NCBI RefSeq assembly: GCF_014898175.1
Contig: NZ_CP062948.1
Coordinates: 2,356,001 to 2,420,000, forward strand
Source of the DNA: Bifidobacterium lemurum
GTDB taxonomy: Bacteria; Actinomycetota; Actinomycetes; Actinomycetales; Bifidobacteriaceae
Length of the DNA: 64,000 nucleotides
Reading direction: 5' to 3'
In this document: in pieces, positions 55,343 through 64,000 of the stretch
How positions within the stretch are numbered: position 1 is the stretch's first letter
Layout of the letters: each line of letters opens with the position of its first letter
The notes under the pieces: model-generated
What the model was told of the DNA's origin: nothing
The model's database searches: none
What the model saw: only the letters and a program-made list of their open reading frames with translations
Translations under genes and position numbers: made by a program

Positions 55343-57253
55343 TTACTTGTCGGATTCGCTCAGGCTCAGCTCACGCTGCGCCCGGGCGACAATCATCGTG
55401 CGCAGCGTCTCCGGCGCGACCGCTGTGATATGGCGCGCATGGGCGATGCAGAAGGCGACGAACCAGGAATCCGAGGAGACGATGAGATGCACCTTCTCCC
55501 CCGTGCCGCAAGCCTCAACCTGCGCGCCGGGCAGTGACTTGATGAACGGCAGACCGCTTTGGTCGGTGATGAACACCGCGGCGGTGCCGTTGTCGAAATT
55601 CCATTTGCGCAATTCTGCCACCGGCACGTCGGGAATATCGAGTTTGGCGACAGGTTCGACCATCGTGGCATCCTCGATGCGCGCCAGACGCAGCACCTGC
55701 CAGGTGCGCGGCTTGCCGTTCGTCTTATCGATGGTCGTGTCTTTGACGACGTGGGATTTCATCTCCTTGGGCGCGGCTTTGGCCACGTCCGTCCACACGG
55801 CCGCGTAATACACGCCCTCGTCCACGAAGATCTTCGCCGGCGCCACCAGCTTGCGTCGGGTGCGGCCCGCTCCGTCGGTGTATTCCATATCGAGCAGGGA
55901 TCCGGTGGAGATGGCGCGCTTGACGATGGTGAAGCTTCGCGGTTCGATTTCGTAGCCGGTCAGGCTCAACCACGGCGTCTGCCCCGGCGTGACATGTTTG
56001 CGCAGCCGGCGATACAGCGATTCCGCCTGGTCGCGCTGATATGCGGGCAGCAGCGGCGCGTGCGCGAGATAGCTTACCGAGGCGGTGAGCATGCTCAGAT
56101 ACTGCGGCGAGATGCCGGCCAGACGCTCCAAACCAAGCGAATTGGTGGCCGAGACGATGCCTTCGGAATCAAGCAGCGGCCAATCGATGTCGAAGAACTG
56201 GCTGCCGGCCATCTCGCCGTCGTCCGAGACGGTGGTGAGCGTGTTGATGTCCTTGTGGATGATGTTGATCTGCTTTTTGAGATCGTCGCCGCCCTTGGAC
56301 TTGCCGATGAAGCGTTCCGCCAGTTCGGCCAGCGAGAACTCCTCGCCCAGATGCGCGGAAAGGAACAGCATCAGACGCAGTCGGCGATCCACCTCGCTGC
56401 CGGTCTGGAAGGACGCGCCGTTCTTCTTGGCCTGGGCTTTGATCGATTCGGGGTCTCCCGGCTCGCTGACACTGCTGATGGCTTCCGAAACGACGGTGGC
56501 GCTGTTGTCGCTGGCGGTTTCGTCGGCCAAGGTGAACTGCGTGGCGGCGTGCAGGCGACGGTGGAAGGCGTCGACCGCCTCCTGCGGGCTGACGATGGAC
56601 GCGCCGGGATGCTCCAGCACATACATGGCCAGATCGTCGGAATCCGTGTAGGCGACGTTGAGATGCTCGCCATCCACGTCGACGGTGGCGGCGAAACGAC
56701 GTGAATCGATCACTTTGACCAGCGCGTCGGGAATGGTCTGCGTGCCCAAACCGGGCGCGATGGAGTCCAATCCGAGACCGGGAATCGGGGTCTGCGGCAC
56801 GCGTGGCGTGGTACGCGACTGGTGGGTGAGCTGCGGCTGCTCGGGCTCGGACGACATGGACATCGAACGGGCCAGATAGTTGGCCGCGGCCAACACCGGC
56901 AGATCCTCGGGCTCGAAATGCAGGCGCACGCGCGGTTCGTCGCCCAACTGCAGACGGTAGGACGCGAAATCCTGTCCTTCCGACTTGGACGAGTATTCGG
57001 GCTGGCGTGATTCGATGGCGATGCCCATGGCGGCGAGTTTGGCACGGTCGCGCTGGAACTGCTTGGCGAACGCGGCCTTGGCCGCCTGATCGGCGAGCTC
57101 TCCGTATGAATCGGCGTAGGCCTTGACCCGCTGGGCGATCTGACGGGACGTCAGCCATTGCGGAAAGGCGGATGACAAAACGGCGAGCACATCAAGTTCG
57201 TGCTTGCCCCATTTGTCCGAAAAACGCCGGCGTCCGCTGCTACCCTCTGCCAT
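55343..57253 (-). CDS. PafB/PafC-like WYL-domain regulator (fused form)
   Basis: 636 aa. N-terminal helix-turn-helix of the type in RFSDKWGKHELDVLAVLSS, a second HTH-like region near residue 270, and two WYL-type domains, the last in the second half with FVPFIKS-like and GEKVHLIVSSDSWF. PafBC controls DNA-damage genes in mycobacteria independent of LexA. Here PafB and PafC appear as one protein. The promoter region has palindrome AGTGTGC/GCACACT at 57286-57309. Confidence 0.85.
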   Translation of the reverse strand: MAEGSSGRRRFSDKWGKHELDVLAVLSSAFPQWLTSRQIAQRVKAYADSYGELADQAAKAAFAKQFQRDRAKLAAMGIAIESRQPEYSSKSEGQDFASYRLQLGDEPRVRLHFEPEDLPVLAAANYLARSMSMSSEPEQPQLTHQSRTTPRVPQTPIPGLGLDSIAPGLGTQTIPDALVKVIDSRRFAATVDVDGEHLNVAYTDSDDLAMYVLEHPGASIVSPQEAVDAFHRRLHAATQFTLADETASDNSATVVSEAISSVSEPGDPESIKAQAKKNGASFQTGSEVDRRLRLMLFLSAHLGEEFSLAELAERFIGKSKGGDDLKKQINIIHKDINTLTTVSDDGEMAGSQFFDIDWPLLDSEGIVSATNSLGLERLAGISPQYLSMLTASVSYLAHAPLLPAYQRDQAESLYRRLRKHVTPGQTPWLSLTGYEIEPRSFTIVKRAISTGSLLDMEYTDGAGRTRRKLVAPAKIFVDEGVYYAAVWTDVAKAAPKEMKSHVVKDTTIDKTNGKPRTWQVLRLARIEDATMVEPVAKLDIPDVPVAELRKWNFDNGTAAVFITDQSGLPFIKSLPGAQVEACGTGEKVHLIVSSDSWFVAFCIAHARHITAVAPETLRTMIVARAQRELSLSESDK

Positions 57254-57285
57254 TAGTCCTCACGTATCGTTATCGTTTCGTAGTA

Positions 57286-57309
57286 AGTGTGCATGCGGTA
57301 TCGCACACT
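57286..57309. promoter_or_regulatory. Palindrome upstream of the pafBC-like gene
   Basis: AGTGTGC and GCACACT, seven-bp arms with a ten-base spacer, just downstream of an AT-rich TAATATAGAG stretch that may be the -10 (minus strand). A candidate operator. Confidence 0.45.
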
Positions 57310-57391
57310 CCACTCTATATTAGAGGGTTTTTGCGGCGAATGCTGTCATTTTTCGAAAAAACATCCTTTTTTTGGCTTATCGATGAACGGG

Positions 57392-58831
57392 TCACACCCA
57401 ATCATCAGGCTCGATACCAAGCGGCCCAACGTATTCGCCGTTGGGAACGTAGCTCGGCTTGCCCGTGTCCTCGAGCGTGGCGTCCGCGAACATGATCACG
57501 TCGCGGCCGAACGTCCAGTCGCCGCGGATGGTCACCGAGTTCGCCGCGGCCAACGACGGCACCGCGTAGGGGAAGCGTTCGTCGAAATCGTGGATGTTCT
57601 TGTAATAGCGCTGATCGAGTTCCACGTTGGGGAACTGATAGTTGCCGTCCTCCATCTCGTAGGTGTCGGTGAGATGGAAACGGTCGGAGCGCATGATGAA
57701 CAGGTCGTTCGTGGTTTTCACCGGCAGGAACCGCATACGGTCCACCTGCACGCAGATCGCGCCGTTGAACAGGTTGATCGCGGCGCCCATCGCGGTTTCC
57801 AGCTGGATCACCGCTTCGGTGTCGGGATTGGTGGGATCGACGGTTTTGCGGTTGCGAATCACCGGCAGGGGCAGCACGCCATCGCATTCGGCGAGCTTGT
57901 CCTTCAACGCGTCGATGCGAACCCAGATCGAGTTCGTGTTGAAATACGGGTGTTTTTTGATGTTCTGGGCGTCCGCCTTGTCGTCCGGATGCACCTGGCT
58001 CATCTCTCGCAGCATCAGACGTCCGGTGACCTTGTCACGCACGATATGGCCGCCCTTGCGGTCGGCGTAGGTGCGGGTGGCCACTTCGACCATGAACGGC
58101 GCGCCCGTGTTCTCGAAATGCTGGGCGAGCGTGCGCGAGGGGCGCGCGCCGAGATTGTCGGAGTTGGAGATGAACAGATACTTGAAGCCCTTGGCCTCCA
58201 ACGCGTCCAGCAGGCCGGATTCCCAAATCGTGGAGAACAGGTCGCCGTGTCCGGGCGGACACCATTCGAGCTCGGGGTTCTCGGGGAACGACACCGGTTC
58301 GCCCGTCGCCTCGCTGAGCTTCGGCTCGACATGCTGGATGATCTCCACGGGAATGTCGTCCTGCACGAACTTGCGGTTCTGCTGGATCACCTTCATGGTG
58401 TCCTCGGAGGTGCGGAAGGAGTTCATCAGCGTCAACGGCAGTTCGACGCCCAGTCGGGCGCGGGTGGAGAGCACCTGGCCGAGGATGATGTCGATGAAAC
58501 GCACCTGCTTGGCTTTGTGCCTGCGCACGGGGAGCAGCGATTTGGCGCAGTCGAGGCCCATCGAGGTGCCGAGTCCGCCGTTGAGCTTGAGGAAGGCGGT
58601 TTTGGCGAAGGCATCCACGGCCTTGTCGTGGTTGATGGTCTCATAGACGTCGTGGAAGCTGGGCACGCCGTTCAGCGGTTCGACGTCCTCCTCGCGGATC
58701 CAGCTGCTGGCCTCCTCATGACGCCACACATCGTACAGACGCTTGAACTGGCTGATGGCCATCTCGCTCATGCCCGCATCGCGCATCTTCGCGGCGGAAG
58801 CCTCGAACACCTCGTCCTGCTGGTCGCTCAC
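57392..58831 (-). CDS. UTP-glucose-1-phosphate uridylyltransferase (UGP2 type)
   Basis: 479 aa, the eukaryote-like type found in bifidobacteria, supplying UDP-glucose for galactose and glycan metabolism. It has the nucleotide-binding LKLNGGLGTSMGLDCAKSL, then VRFIDIILGQ, MNSFRTSEDT and EWCPPGHGDL. Start GTG 58831 (VSDQQDEVFE) after AGGAAAGGGG; longer ORFs upstream are not family-like. TAGACT about 35 bases upstream is a possible -10. Confidence 0.9.
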   Translation of the reverse strand: MSDQQDEVFEASAAKMRDAGMSEMAISQFKRLYDVWRHEEASSWIREEDVEPLNGVPSFHDVYETINHDKAVDAFAKTAFLKLNGGLGTSMGLDCAKSLLPVRRHKAKQVRFIDIILGQVLSTRARLGVELPLTLMNSFRTSEDTMKVIQQNRKFVQDDIPVEIIQHVEPKLSEATGEPVSFPENPELEWCPPGHGDLFSTIWESGLLDALEAKGFKYLFISNSDNLGARPSRTLAQHFENTGAPFMVEVATRTYADRKGGHIVRDKVTGRLMLREMSQVHPDDKADAQNIKKHPYFNTNSIWVRIDALKDKLAECDGVLPLPVIRNRKTVDPTNPDTEAVIQLETAMGAAINLFNGAICVQVDRMRFLPVKTTNDLFIMRSDRFHLTDTYEMEDGNYQFPNVELDQRYYKNIHDFDERFPYAVPSLAAANSVTIRGDWTFGRDVIMFADATLEDTGKPSYVPNGEYVGPLGIEPDDWV

Positions 58832-58968
58832 CTCGACCCCTTTCCTAAAGTCAATACCCCGAACAAGTCTAGCGGACCGTGGTGCAGGGCGTGTGAATGC
58901 CGCCATCGAACCGGTGAATAATCCGTGGAGAAAGGGGGTGTGAAAAGAAAAAGACCGGAATCGCGAGA

Positions 58969-58984
58969 TTCCAGCCTCCACATG
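58969..58984. terminator. Short hairpin between UGP and HipA-like genes
   Basis: GGAATC-GCGA-GATTCC, a six-bp stem with a tetraloop, just past the stop of the HipA-like gene. Confidence 0.4.
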
Positions 58985-59010
58985 TCGGGCCGGCGGCATC
59001 AGGAATTGGA

Positions 59011-60267
59011 TCAGCGCGCCAGCAACGTTTCATTGCGCAGAACCGGCGCGGATTCTATTTCGTCTGCGAATCCATCCAGTTGGGCGGAAAGCTCGTTCTC
59101 GTCAACCACGGGAACATCGAGCAATCTTCTTGCGGACGCATGAATATACGTATTGATCGCATCAATACGTCCTCTCTCCATCGGATATGCGGAATCATCC
59201 TCCAAGGTCACATTCAACGCACGTCGCAACCATTCGTGCTGAACCGGACCCATAATCTGCCTCACCTGCTTGGAGAAGGAGAGCAGACTGTTCGCCGGCT
59301 GAAGCTCGTCCATCACGGCGGCGGTCCATCGTCCGGCTTCCCAATCCGTTCTCATATCGTTTTTGAACAGGCTCATATTATGGTCGAACAGCGGTGCCGG
59401 AGCGAGAACGCCGCCGGTGACGTTGTTCCGCAGGAGTCCATGGTTGTTGGCGTGCCTGTCTTGGTTGATGATCAGCGCGTCGAAAACCAGCATTGTGCGC
59501 ATGGCCTCGTACTCGTCATGGGAGATGGCTTTCGCGCAGGCCAACATCGCAGGGAATCCGGCCAAACCGGTGGCTGCGTAAAACGGCACGAACGATACGT
59601 CCTTCGTGTTCATGCACGGGCATACCGAAGCCAGCTTGCCTTTCCATTGCTCCAATCGATATGACACCGCATGGAGGCCGAGCTTGGCCGCGAGCTGCGA
59701 GGCGAGGAACTCGGAGTATGGTTCCATGCCTGCGTTGGCATAGCCTTCGGTGCCGGCCTTCCAGAGCTCCAAACCATCGCGCATATGCCGCCAGGCTTTT
59801 GGAAACTGACCGTCCGTGGTCCATTCGCTGGAGAGTCCGATGTCGTGTTTCTCACTGGATGTGTACCCTGTGTAGGCCACGATGGCCAGCGTTTCATCCA
59901 ACGGATTGTCGAAAAGGTTGATGTCGTTGAATGCGAGCTGTTCGTTTGTTTTTTCGATCCAGTACGAGTCGTTCACCGACAGGCCTTTGCACAGGTCTAT
60001 GATGCCCAGGGTGTCTGAGATGGTCAGTCCCGCCTGCTTGAGGATTTCGACCGCGAACCGCCTGTTTTTTGGGATCGTGCGTCGCTGCAGCCACGTTGTC
60101 AGTTGCGCGTCGGTTGGATCCGGGGCAAGAGGGAACGGTAGCCGCGTGCGTTGCGCTTCATCGAACCATAGGATATGCGCGTTCAAAGTGCCTGCACGCA
60201 ATCCCTCACCGTAGGAGGCGTCGAACTCCATCAACGGCGTATCGTATATTCGCAATACGTACCGCAT
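59011..60267 (-). CDS. Orphan HipA-like kinase
   Basis: 418 aa. The C-terminal kinase part carries INQDRHANNHG (catalytic Asp 270, His 272 and Asn residues) and LFDHN (Mg-binding Asp 295), as in HipA. HipA-type kinases inactivate translation (GltX in E. coli) by phosphorylation. No hipB-like antitoxin neighbour is seen on either side. The N-terminal half is not clearly the HipA N domain. Start ATG 60267 after GGAGGCGAC. The gene lies beside tRNA-Pro. Confidence 0.75.
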   Translation of the reverse strand: MRYVLRIYDTPLMEFDASYGEGLRAGTLNAHILWFDEAQRTRLPFPLAPDPTDAQLTTWLQRRTIPKNRRFAVEILKQAGLTISDTLGIIDLCKGLSVNDSYWIEKTNEQLAFNDINLFDNPLDETLAIVAYTGYTSSEKHDIGLSSEWTTDGQFPKAWRHMRDGLELWKAGTEGYANAGMEPYSEFLASQLAAKLGLHAVSYRLEQWKGKLASVCPCMNTKDVSFVPFYAATGLAGFPAMLACAKAISHDEYEAMRTMLVFDALIINQDRHANNHGLLRNNVTGGVLAPAPLFDHNMSLFKNDMRTDWEAGRWTAAVMDELQPANSLLSFSKQVRQIMGPVQHEWLRRALNVTLEDDSAYPMERGRIDAINTYIHASARRLLDVPVVDENELSAQLDGFADEIESAPVLRNETLLAR

Positions 60268-60517
60268 GCTTGTCGCCTCCGTCCCGGTTTCGCGTAACCA
60301 TCCACGGTCAATACTAGGCGATGACGACTCCGTTTGGAGTCGGCTTGAATCGACCCTAAGGGAAGCGATGCTGAGAAGCTCCGGTGACGGAACTCTCCAG
60401 TGACGGGCATGCGTGGCGAAAACGAAGAGAATCGGACACAACACGCTTACGACTCATGAAACTTGCGTGAATCCATGGATGTGGTAAATTATCCACTCGG
60501 TGCTGATGCACTCTGTT

Positions 60518-60591
<74 letters not shown>

Positions 60592-60596
60592 CTGAA

Positions 60597-60625
60597 AAGG
60601 GCGGAATCGTCAAGATTCCGCCCTT
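60597..60625 (+). terminator. Terminator after tRNA-Pro
   Basis: AAGGGCGGAATC / GATTCCGCCCTT with a five-base loop, then CTTATTTCTT. Confidence 0.85.
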
Positions 60626-60699
60626 CTTATTTCTTCGGGTTTTCACCATCGGGCGCACATCGGGCACATCACCGATACGACACGGGTTGTGAAACGAAA

Positions 60700-60805
60700 A
60701 GAGTTTGGTGTGTCGAATTCGCCATTCGTAAGCGTTTTCGCACACCAAACTCTGAAATCAAACGTTTTACCTAAACAAGGCGTTCCGGCCCGACACACCA
60801 AACTC
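60700..60805. repeat. GAGTTTGGTGTG repeat set between tRNA-Pro and cmk-der
   Basis: AGAGTTTGGTGTG (60700-60712) is inverted at 60741-60753. The 15-mer GAGTTTGGTGTGTCG (60701-60715) is again inverted exactly at 60791-60805. Alternative hairpins can form. Confidence 0.6.
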
Positions 60806-60838
60806 GAATTTCGATATTTTTAAACGGTGTGATGGGCG

Positions 60839-62968
60839 TTATTTGCGCTTCTTCTTTTCCCGGATGTTCACCGAAATCTGAATGGGCGAGCCTTCGAAAC
60901 CGAACTCCTCGCGCAGGGAGCGTTCGAGGAAGCGACGGTAGCCGTGCTCCAGGAAGCCGGTGGCGAAGATCACGAAACGCGGCGGACGCGTGCCGGCCTG
61001 CGTGGCGAACAGAATACGAGGCTGCTTGCCTCCGCGCAGCGGGTGCGGATGCGCCGCCTGGATCTGTCCGAGGAAGGCGTTGAGCTTGCCGGTGGGCACG
61101 CGCTGGTCCCAGGATTGAAGCGCCTCGCGCATGGCCTTGGACAGGCGGTTGGTGTGCCAGCCGGTTTTGGCGGAGAGATTCACACGCTGCGCCCAGGTCA
61201 CACGGTCGAACTCGGTGGCCCACAGACGTTCGAGACGCTGCTTGTCGAACTCGTCCATCGCGTCCCATTTGTTGAACACGAGCACGATGGCGCGGCCCGC
61301 GTCCACCGCGGTGCTCATCACCTTGAGATCCTGATCGGAGATCGGCTGTGAGGCATCGAACAACACCAGCGCGAGTTCGGCGCGTTCGATGGCGGCCTGC
61401 GTGCGCAACGACGAATAGTATTCGGCGCCGGTGAGCTTATGCTGACGGCGTTTGATGCCGGCCGTGTCGATGAACAGCCAATCCTCGCCGTCCATGGTCA
61501 CGATCTCGTCGACCGGATCGCGTGTGGTGCCCGCCAGATCGTTGACCACGGCGCGTTCCTCGTCGGCCAACTGGTTGAGCAGCGAGGATTTGCCCACGTT
61601 CGGGCGTCCCACCAAAGCCACGCGGCGCAGATTCGTCGGCGTGAGATAACCGGAGGTCTTCTCCGCCTTGGCCAGCGAGTCCAGGGCGGCGTCCAGCAGA
61701 TCGCCCACTCCCCTGCCGTGCATGGCGGAGATGGCGTAGGGCTCGCCGAGTCCGAGCTTCCAGAATTCGGCGGCCATGTATTCGCTTGCTCCATCGTCGA
61801 TTTTGTTGACGGCCAGCGTCACCGGCTTGCCGGAGGCGCGCAGCATCTTGACGATGCGTTCGTCCGTGTCGGTCATGCCCACTTGGGCGTCCACCACGAA
61901 CACGACGGCGTCGGCCAGCTGCACGGCGATCTGCGCCTGCGAGGCGATGGCCGAGTCGATGCCCTCCACGTCGGCCTCCCAGCCGCCCGTGTCGACGAGT
62001 TTGAAGTCGGTTCCGGCCCATTCGGCGTCATAGCTCACACGGTCGCGGGTCACGCCGGGAGTGTCCTCCACCACCGCGGCGCGACGGCCGAGGATGCGGT
62101 TGACCAGCGAGGACTTGCCCACGTTCGGGCGGCCCACGACGGCGAGCACGCCGACCTGGCGCGGGCCTGCGGATGCGGAGTCGTCGGCGAAGCCGCGTCC
62201 CTCGATCAGCGCCTCGTCTCCCTCGTCGAGCTCATAGCCGGTGAGATTGGCGGCGTACTGTTCGTATTCCTGCTCTTCGATGGCATCCTCGACGATGGTG
62301 GTCAGCACATCCAAGGTCTGGGAGAAATCCATGTCGGAGTTGTCCACGGTGAGCACGCCGTCGGCGGCGGTCAGGAAGTTCGTCACCTGGGAGTCGGCCT
62401 TGTCTCGGGCCGCCACGTCCTCGGCGCCCACGCCGGCGACGGCCTGTCCGGTGCGGCGGGCCTGACGCACCGCCTCGCTGGCGGTGAGCAGGATGCGCAC
62501 CTCGGCGTCGGGCGCCACCACGGTGGTGATGTCACGTCCCTCGGCCACGATGCCCGCGCCTCGCGAATACGAGTCGGCCGCGGCCTCACGCGCGATGTAG
62601 GCGCGTTGCGCGGCGATCAGCACATGGCGTACGGGGATGATGTTCGAGACCTTCGACACATGCGACGAGACCTCGGACGAGCGGATCGCCTGGCTGATGT
62701 CCTCGCCGTCGGCGGTCACGCGCGGATCGTCCGGATCGACGCTGATGTCGAAATGGCCTTCGGTGAAGAACGCGCCCACCGCCTCGGTGACGGTCTGCTC
62801 GTCAACCGTTTCGGCATCCAGATCGATGCCCTGGTTCAGGCACCACCAGGCGCAGGCGCGATACATCGCGCCCGTGTCGAGATAGGCGAAATCGAAATAC
62901 TTGGCCAACGCCTTGGATGTGGACGACTTGCCCACGCCGGCGGGACCGTCGATGGCTACGCGAATCAC
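60839..62968 (-). CDS. cmk-der: Fused cytidylate kinase / GTPase Der
   Basis: 709-aa bifunctional protein. The N-terminal 225 residues are CMP kinase ([36 protein letters not shown]). After an acidic linker the rest is Der/EngA with two G domains: GRPNVGKSS near 279 and again near 456, each with DTPG-like or DTAGIKR and NKID/NKWD, then a KH-like end in [12 protein letters not shown]. Der is a 50S assembly factor. The start is GTG 62968, overlapping the rluB-like stop by four bases, after AGGAGGT. Confidence 0.94.
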   Translation of the reverse strand: MIRVAIDGPAGVGKSSTSKALAKYFDFAYLDTGAMYRACAWWCLNQGIDLDAETVDEQTVTEAVGAFFTEGHFDISVDPDDPRVTADGEDISQAIRSSEVSSHVSKVSNIIPVRHVLIAAQRAYIAREAAADSYSRGAGIVAEGRDITTVVAPDAEVRILLTASEAVRQARRTGQAVAGVGAEDVAARDKADSQVTNFLTAADGVLTVDNSDMDFSQTLDVLTTIVEDAIEEQEYEQYAANLTGYELDEGDEALIEGRGFADDSASAGPRQVGVLAVVGRPNVGKSSLVNRILGRRAAVVEDTPGVTRDRVSYDAEWAGTDFKLVDTGGWEADVEGIDSAIASQAQIAVQLADAVVFVVDAQVGMTDTDERIVKMLRASGKPVTLAVNKIDDGASEYMAAEFWKLGLGEPYAISAMHGRGVGDLLDAALDSLAKAEKTSGYLTPTNLRRVALVGRPNVGKSSLLNQLADEERAVVNDLAGTTRDPVDEIVTMDGEDWLFIDTAGIKRRQHKLTGAEYYSSLRTQAAIERAELALVLFDASQPISDQDLKVMSTAVDAGRAIVLVFNKWDAMDEFDKQRLERLWATEFDRVTWAQRVNLSAKTGWHTNRLSKAMREALQSWDQRVPTGKLNAFLGQIQAAHPHPLRGGKQPRILFATQAGTRPPRFVIFATGFLEHGYRRFLERSLREEFGFEGSPIQISVNIREKKKRK

Positions 62969-63738
62969 AGGCCGACCTCCTTGGAGAGCGAACGGATTTC
63001 GGTCTGGCTGAGCACGCGGTAGGAGCCCGGCTTCAGATCGCCGAGTTTGATCGGGCCGATCTGCGTGCGGACCAGCCGCTTGACCGGGTATCCGATGGAA
63101 CCGAAGATGCGGCGCACGATGCGGTTCTTGCCCGAATGCAGCACGACCTTGACGATGGTGCTGTCGCGGTTGGAGTCGAGGATCGAGCAACGGTCGAGCT
63201 TGATCCAGCCGTCGTCGAGCTGCACGCCCGTGGTCACCAGCCTGCGGCACACCGTGCCGCTGATCTTGCCTTCGAGCGTGGCGATATAGGTTTTCTCCAC
63301 CTCGTACTTGGGGTGCATCACATGCTGGCTGAGCTCGCCGTCGTTCGTCATGAGCAGCAGGCCTTCGGACTCGTAGTCGAGGCGGCCCATATGGAAGATA
63401 CGGTCGTATTTGTCGCCCACGATGTCGCGCAGCGTGAAGCGTCCCTTGGGATCGTCCATGGCGGAGAGCACGCGCCGGGGCTTGTTCAACGCGAGCGTGA
63501 CGTGATTGGTGTTGATACGAACACGGGAACCGTCGACGCGGATCTGCTGTTTGCTTGGATCGACGCGGCTGCCCAGTTCGGTGACCAGTTCGCCATCGAC
63601 CTCGACACGGCCGTCGGTGATCATCTCCTCGCATTTGCGTCGAGAACCGAAGCCTGCCTGAGCGAGCAGCTTCTGCAGACGGATTCCATCGGTGTTGTCT
63701 TCGTGCGCCTTCTGGGCACGGGAATATGCGTGTGGCAT
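62965..63738 (-). CDS. rluB: RluB-type rRNA pseudouridine synthase
   Basis: 257 aa. S4 domain with [21 protein letters not shown], then the catalytic core [20 protein letters not shown] with the nucleophile Asp. [11 protein letters not shown] and [23 protein letters not shown] stretches agree with RsuA/RluB. Start ATG 63738 after TTGGGAGA; a longer form from 63792 is less likely. Overlaps cmk-der, so both are translated together. Confidence 0.92.
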   Translation of the reverse strand: MPHAYSRAQKAHEDNTDGIRLQKLLAQAGFGSRRKCEEMITDGRVEVDGELVTELGSRVDPSKQQIRVDGSRVRINTNHVTLALNKPRRVLSAMDDPKGRFTLRDIVGDKYDRIFHMGRLDYESEGLLLMTNDGELSQHVMHPKYEVEKTYIATLEGKISGTVCRRLVTTGVQLDDGWIKLDRCSILDSNRDSTIVKVVLHSGKNRIVRRIFGSIGYPVKRLVRTQIGPIKLGDLKPGSYRVLSQTEIRSLSKEVGL

Positions 63739-63863
63739 CGTTCTCCCAACGTGGCCTGGCAAGGCGGTCGCCTTGCGTGGTTTCTTATGCATATGCCGGC
63801 GAACCGCCGACTCTTCCAGCGATTCCCAACCTTTCCATTCTATCGTACCGCCGGGGTACTGCT

Positions 63864-63869
63864 ACACTG
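63864..63869 (+). promoter_or_regulatory. -10 box upstream of the aquaporin-family gene
   Basis: TACACT in the TGCTACACTGG context, about 55 bases before the ATG. No clear -35. Confidence 0.35.
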
Positions 63870-63922
63870 GCAGACGTTCGGCGGGTCTTCCCGCTCTACC
63901 AATAGAACAGAGGTATTCAACC

Positions 63923-64000
63923 ATGGAAGAAACGAAGCAACAGCCCTTGGCCATCCGCGTGGCCGCGGAATTGGCTGGAAGTTTCCTGTTGTGCTTTGCC
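63923..64000 (+). CDS. MIP/aquaporin-family protein, start only
   Basis: Only 26 codons are present, reading MEETKQQPLAIRVAAELAGS and on through LLCFA. The AAELAGSFLLCFA pattern is that of the first helix of aquaporin/glycerol-facilitator proteins (AExxGTFLLxF). The rest lies past the window, so the assignment rests on this one helix. Confidence 0.5.
   Translation, partial: MEETKQQPLAIRVAAELAGSFLLCFA

Noticed and set aside
57287..58921. 544-residue frame opposite the UGP gene
   Set aside because: Antisense shadow of the uridylyltransferase.

Overview
The window is high-GC actinobacterial chromosome, almost certainly a Bifidobacterium. I base this on gene content and order: rpsB-tsf and pyrH-frr-cdsA-rlmN, a trpC-trpB fusion, a cytidylate kinase-Der fusion, a GuaB3-family protein, RbpA, HelY next to PafBC, a type-1 UDP-glucose pyrophosphorylase, and the pgsA-DUF881-small basic protein-DUF881-GarA-FtsR block. 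The species cannot be named from the sequence alone.

Layout. Positions 1-2.05 kb look like the right end of an integrated element: a class II Fic protein, a tyrosine integrase, and a tRNA-Asn-like 3' fragment. From 2.2 to 12.5 kb come housekeeping genes: an M23-like protein, two acyl-CoA synthetases, an orphan binding lipoprotein, NADP isocitrate dehydrogenase, GuaB3 and peptide deformylase. rpsB and tsf follow at 12.8-14.6 kb. Between tsf and pyrH, usually neighbours, lies an 8.5 kb accessory islet: an AAA/DUF4143-like ATPase behind two perfect palindromes, a MocR/PanE divergent pair with a clear operator, an XRE plus aminoglycoside-phosphotransferase-like operon, an AAC(3)-like acetyltransferase, a lone AAA ATPase and a second class II Fic protein.

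From 23.2 to 27.1 kb the core resumes with pyrH, frr, cdsA (one-base frameshift as given) and rlmN. A vanY-vanR-vanS-like operon at 27.2-30.0 kb is bracketed by two 175-bp direct repeats. At 30.3-47 kb are scattered histidine and tryptophan genes (hisF, hisI, trpE, trpCB, trpA, hisE, hisG), with a CmpB-like membrane protein, a DUF5131 cysteine-rich protein, an ABC transporter/two-component operon, lgt and rpe.

From 46.0 to 50.3 kb is the conserved envelope and division block ending in garA and ftsR. Then follow a DUF3841 protein, a HAD phosphatase, rbpA, helY, a small membrane protein, a PafB/PafC-like fusion and UDP-glucose pyrophosphorylase. The end holds an orphan HipA-like kinase, tRNA-Pro(GGG), cmk-der, a pseudouridine synthase and the start of an aquaporin-family gene.

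Together the core supplies translation factors, lipid and lipoprotein synthesis, amino-acid synthesis and division control. The accessory material (Fic, HipA-like, AAA ATPases, antibiotic-modifying-enzyme homologues, van-like cell-wall regulation) sits between core operons or next to tRNA sequence. Three families of short intergenic repeats are visible.
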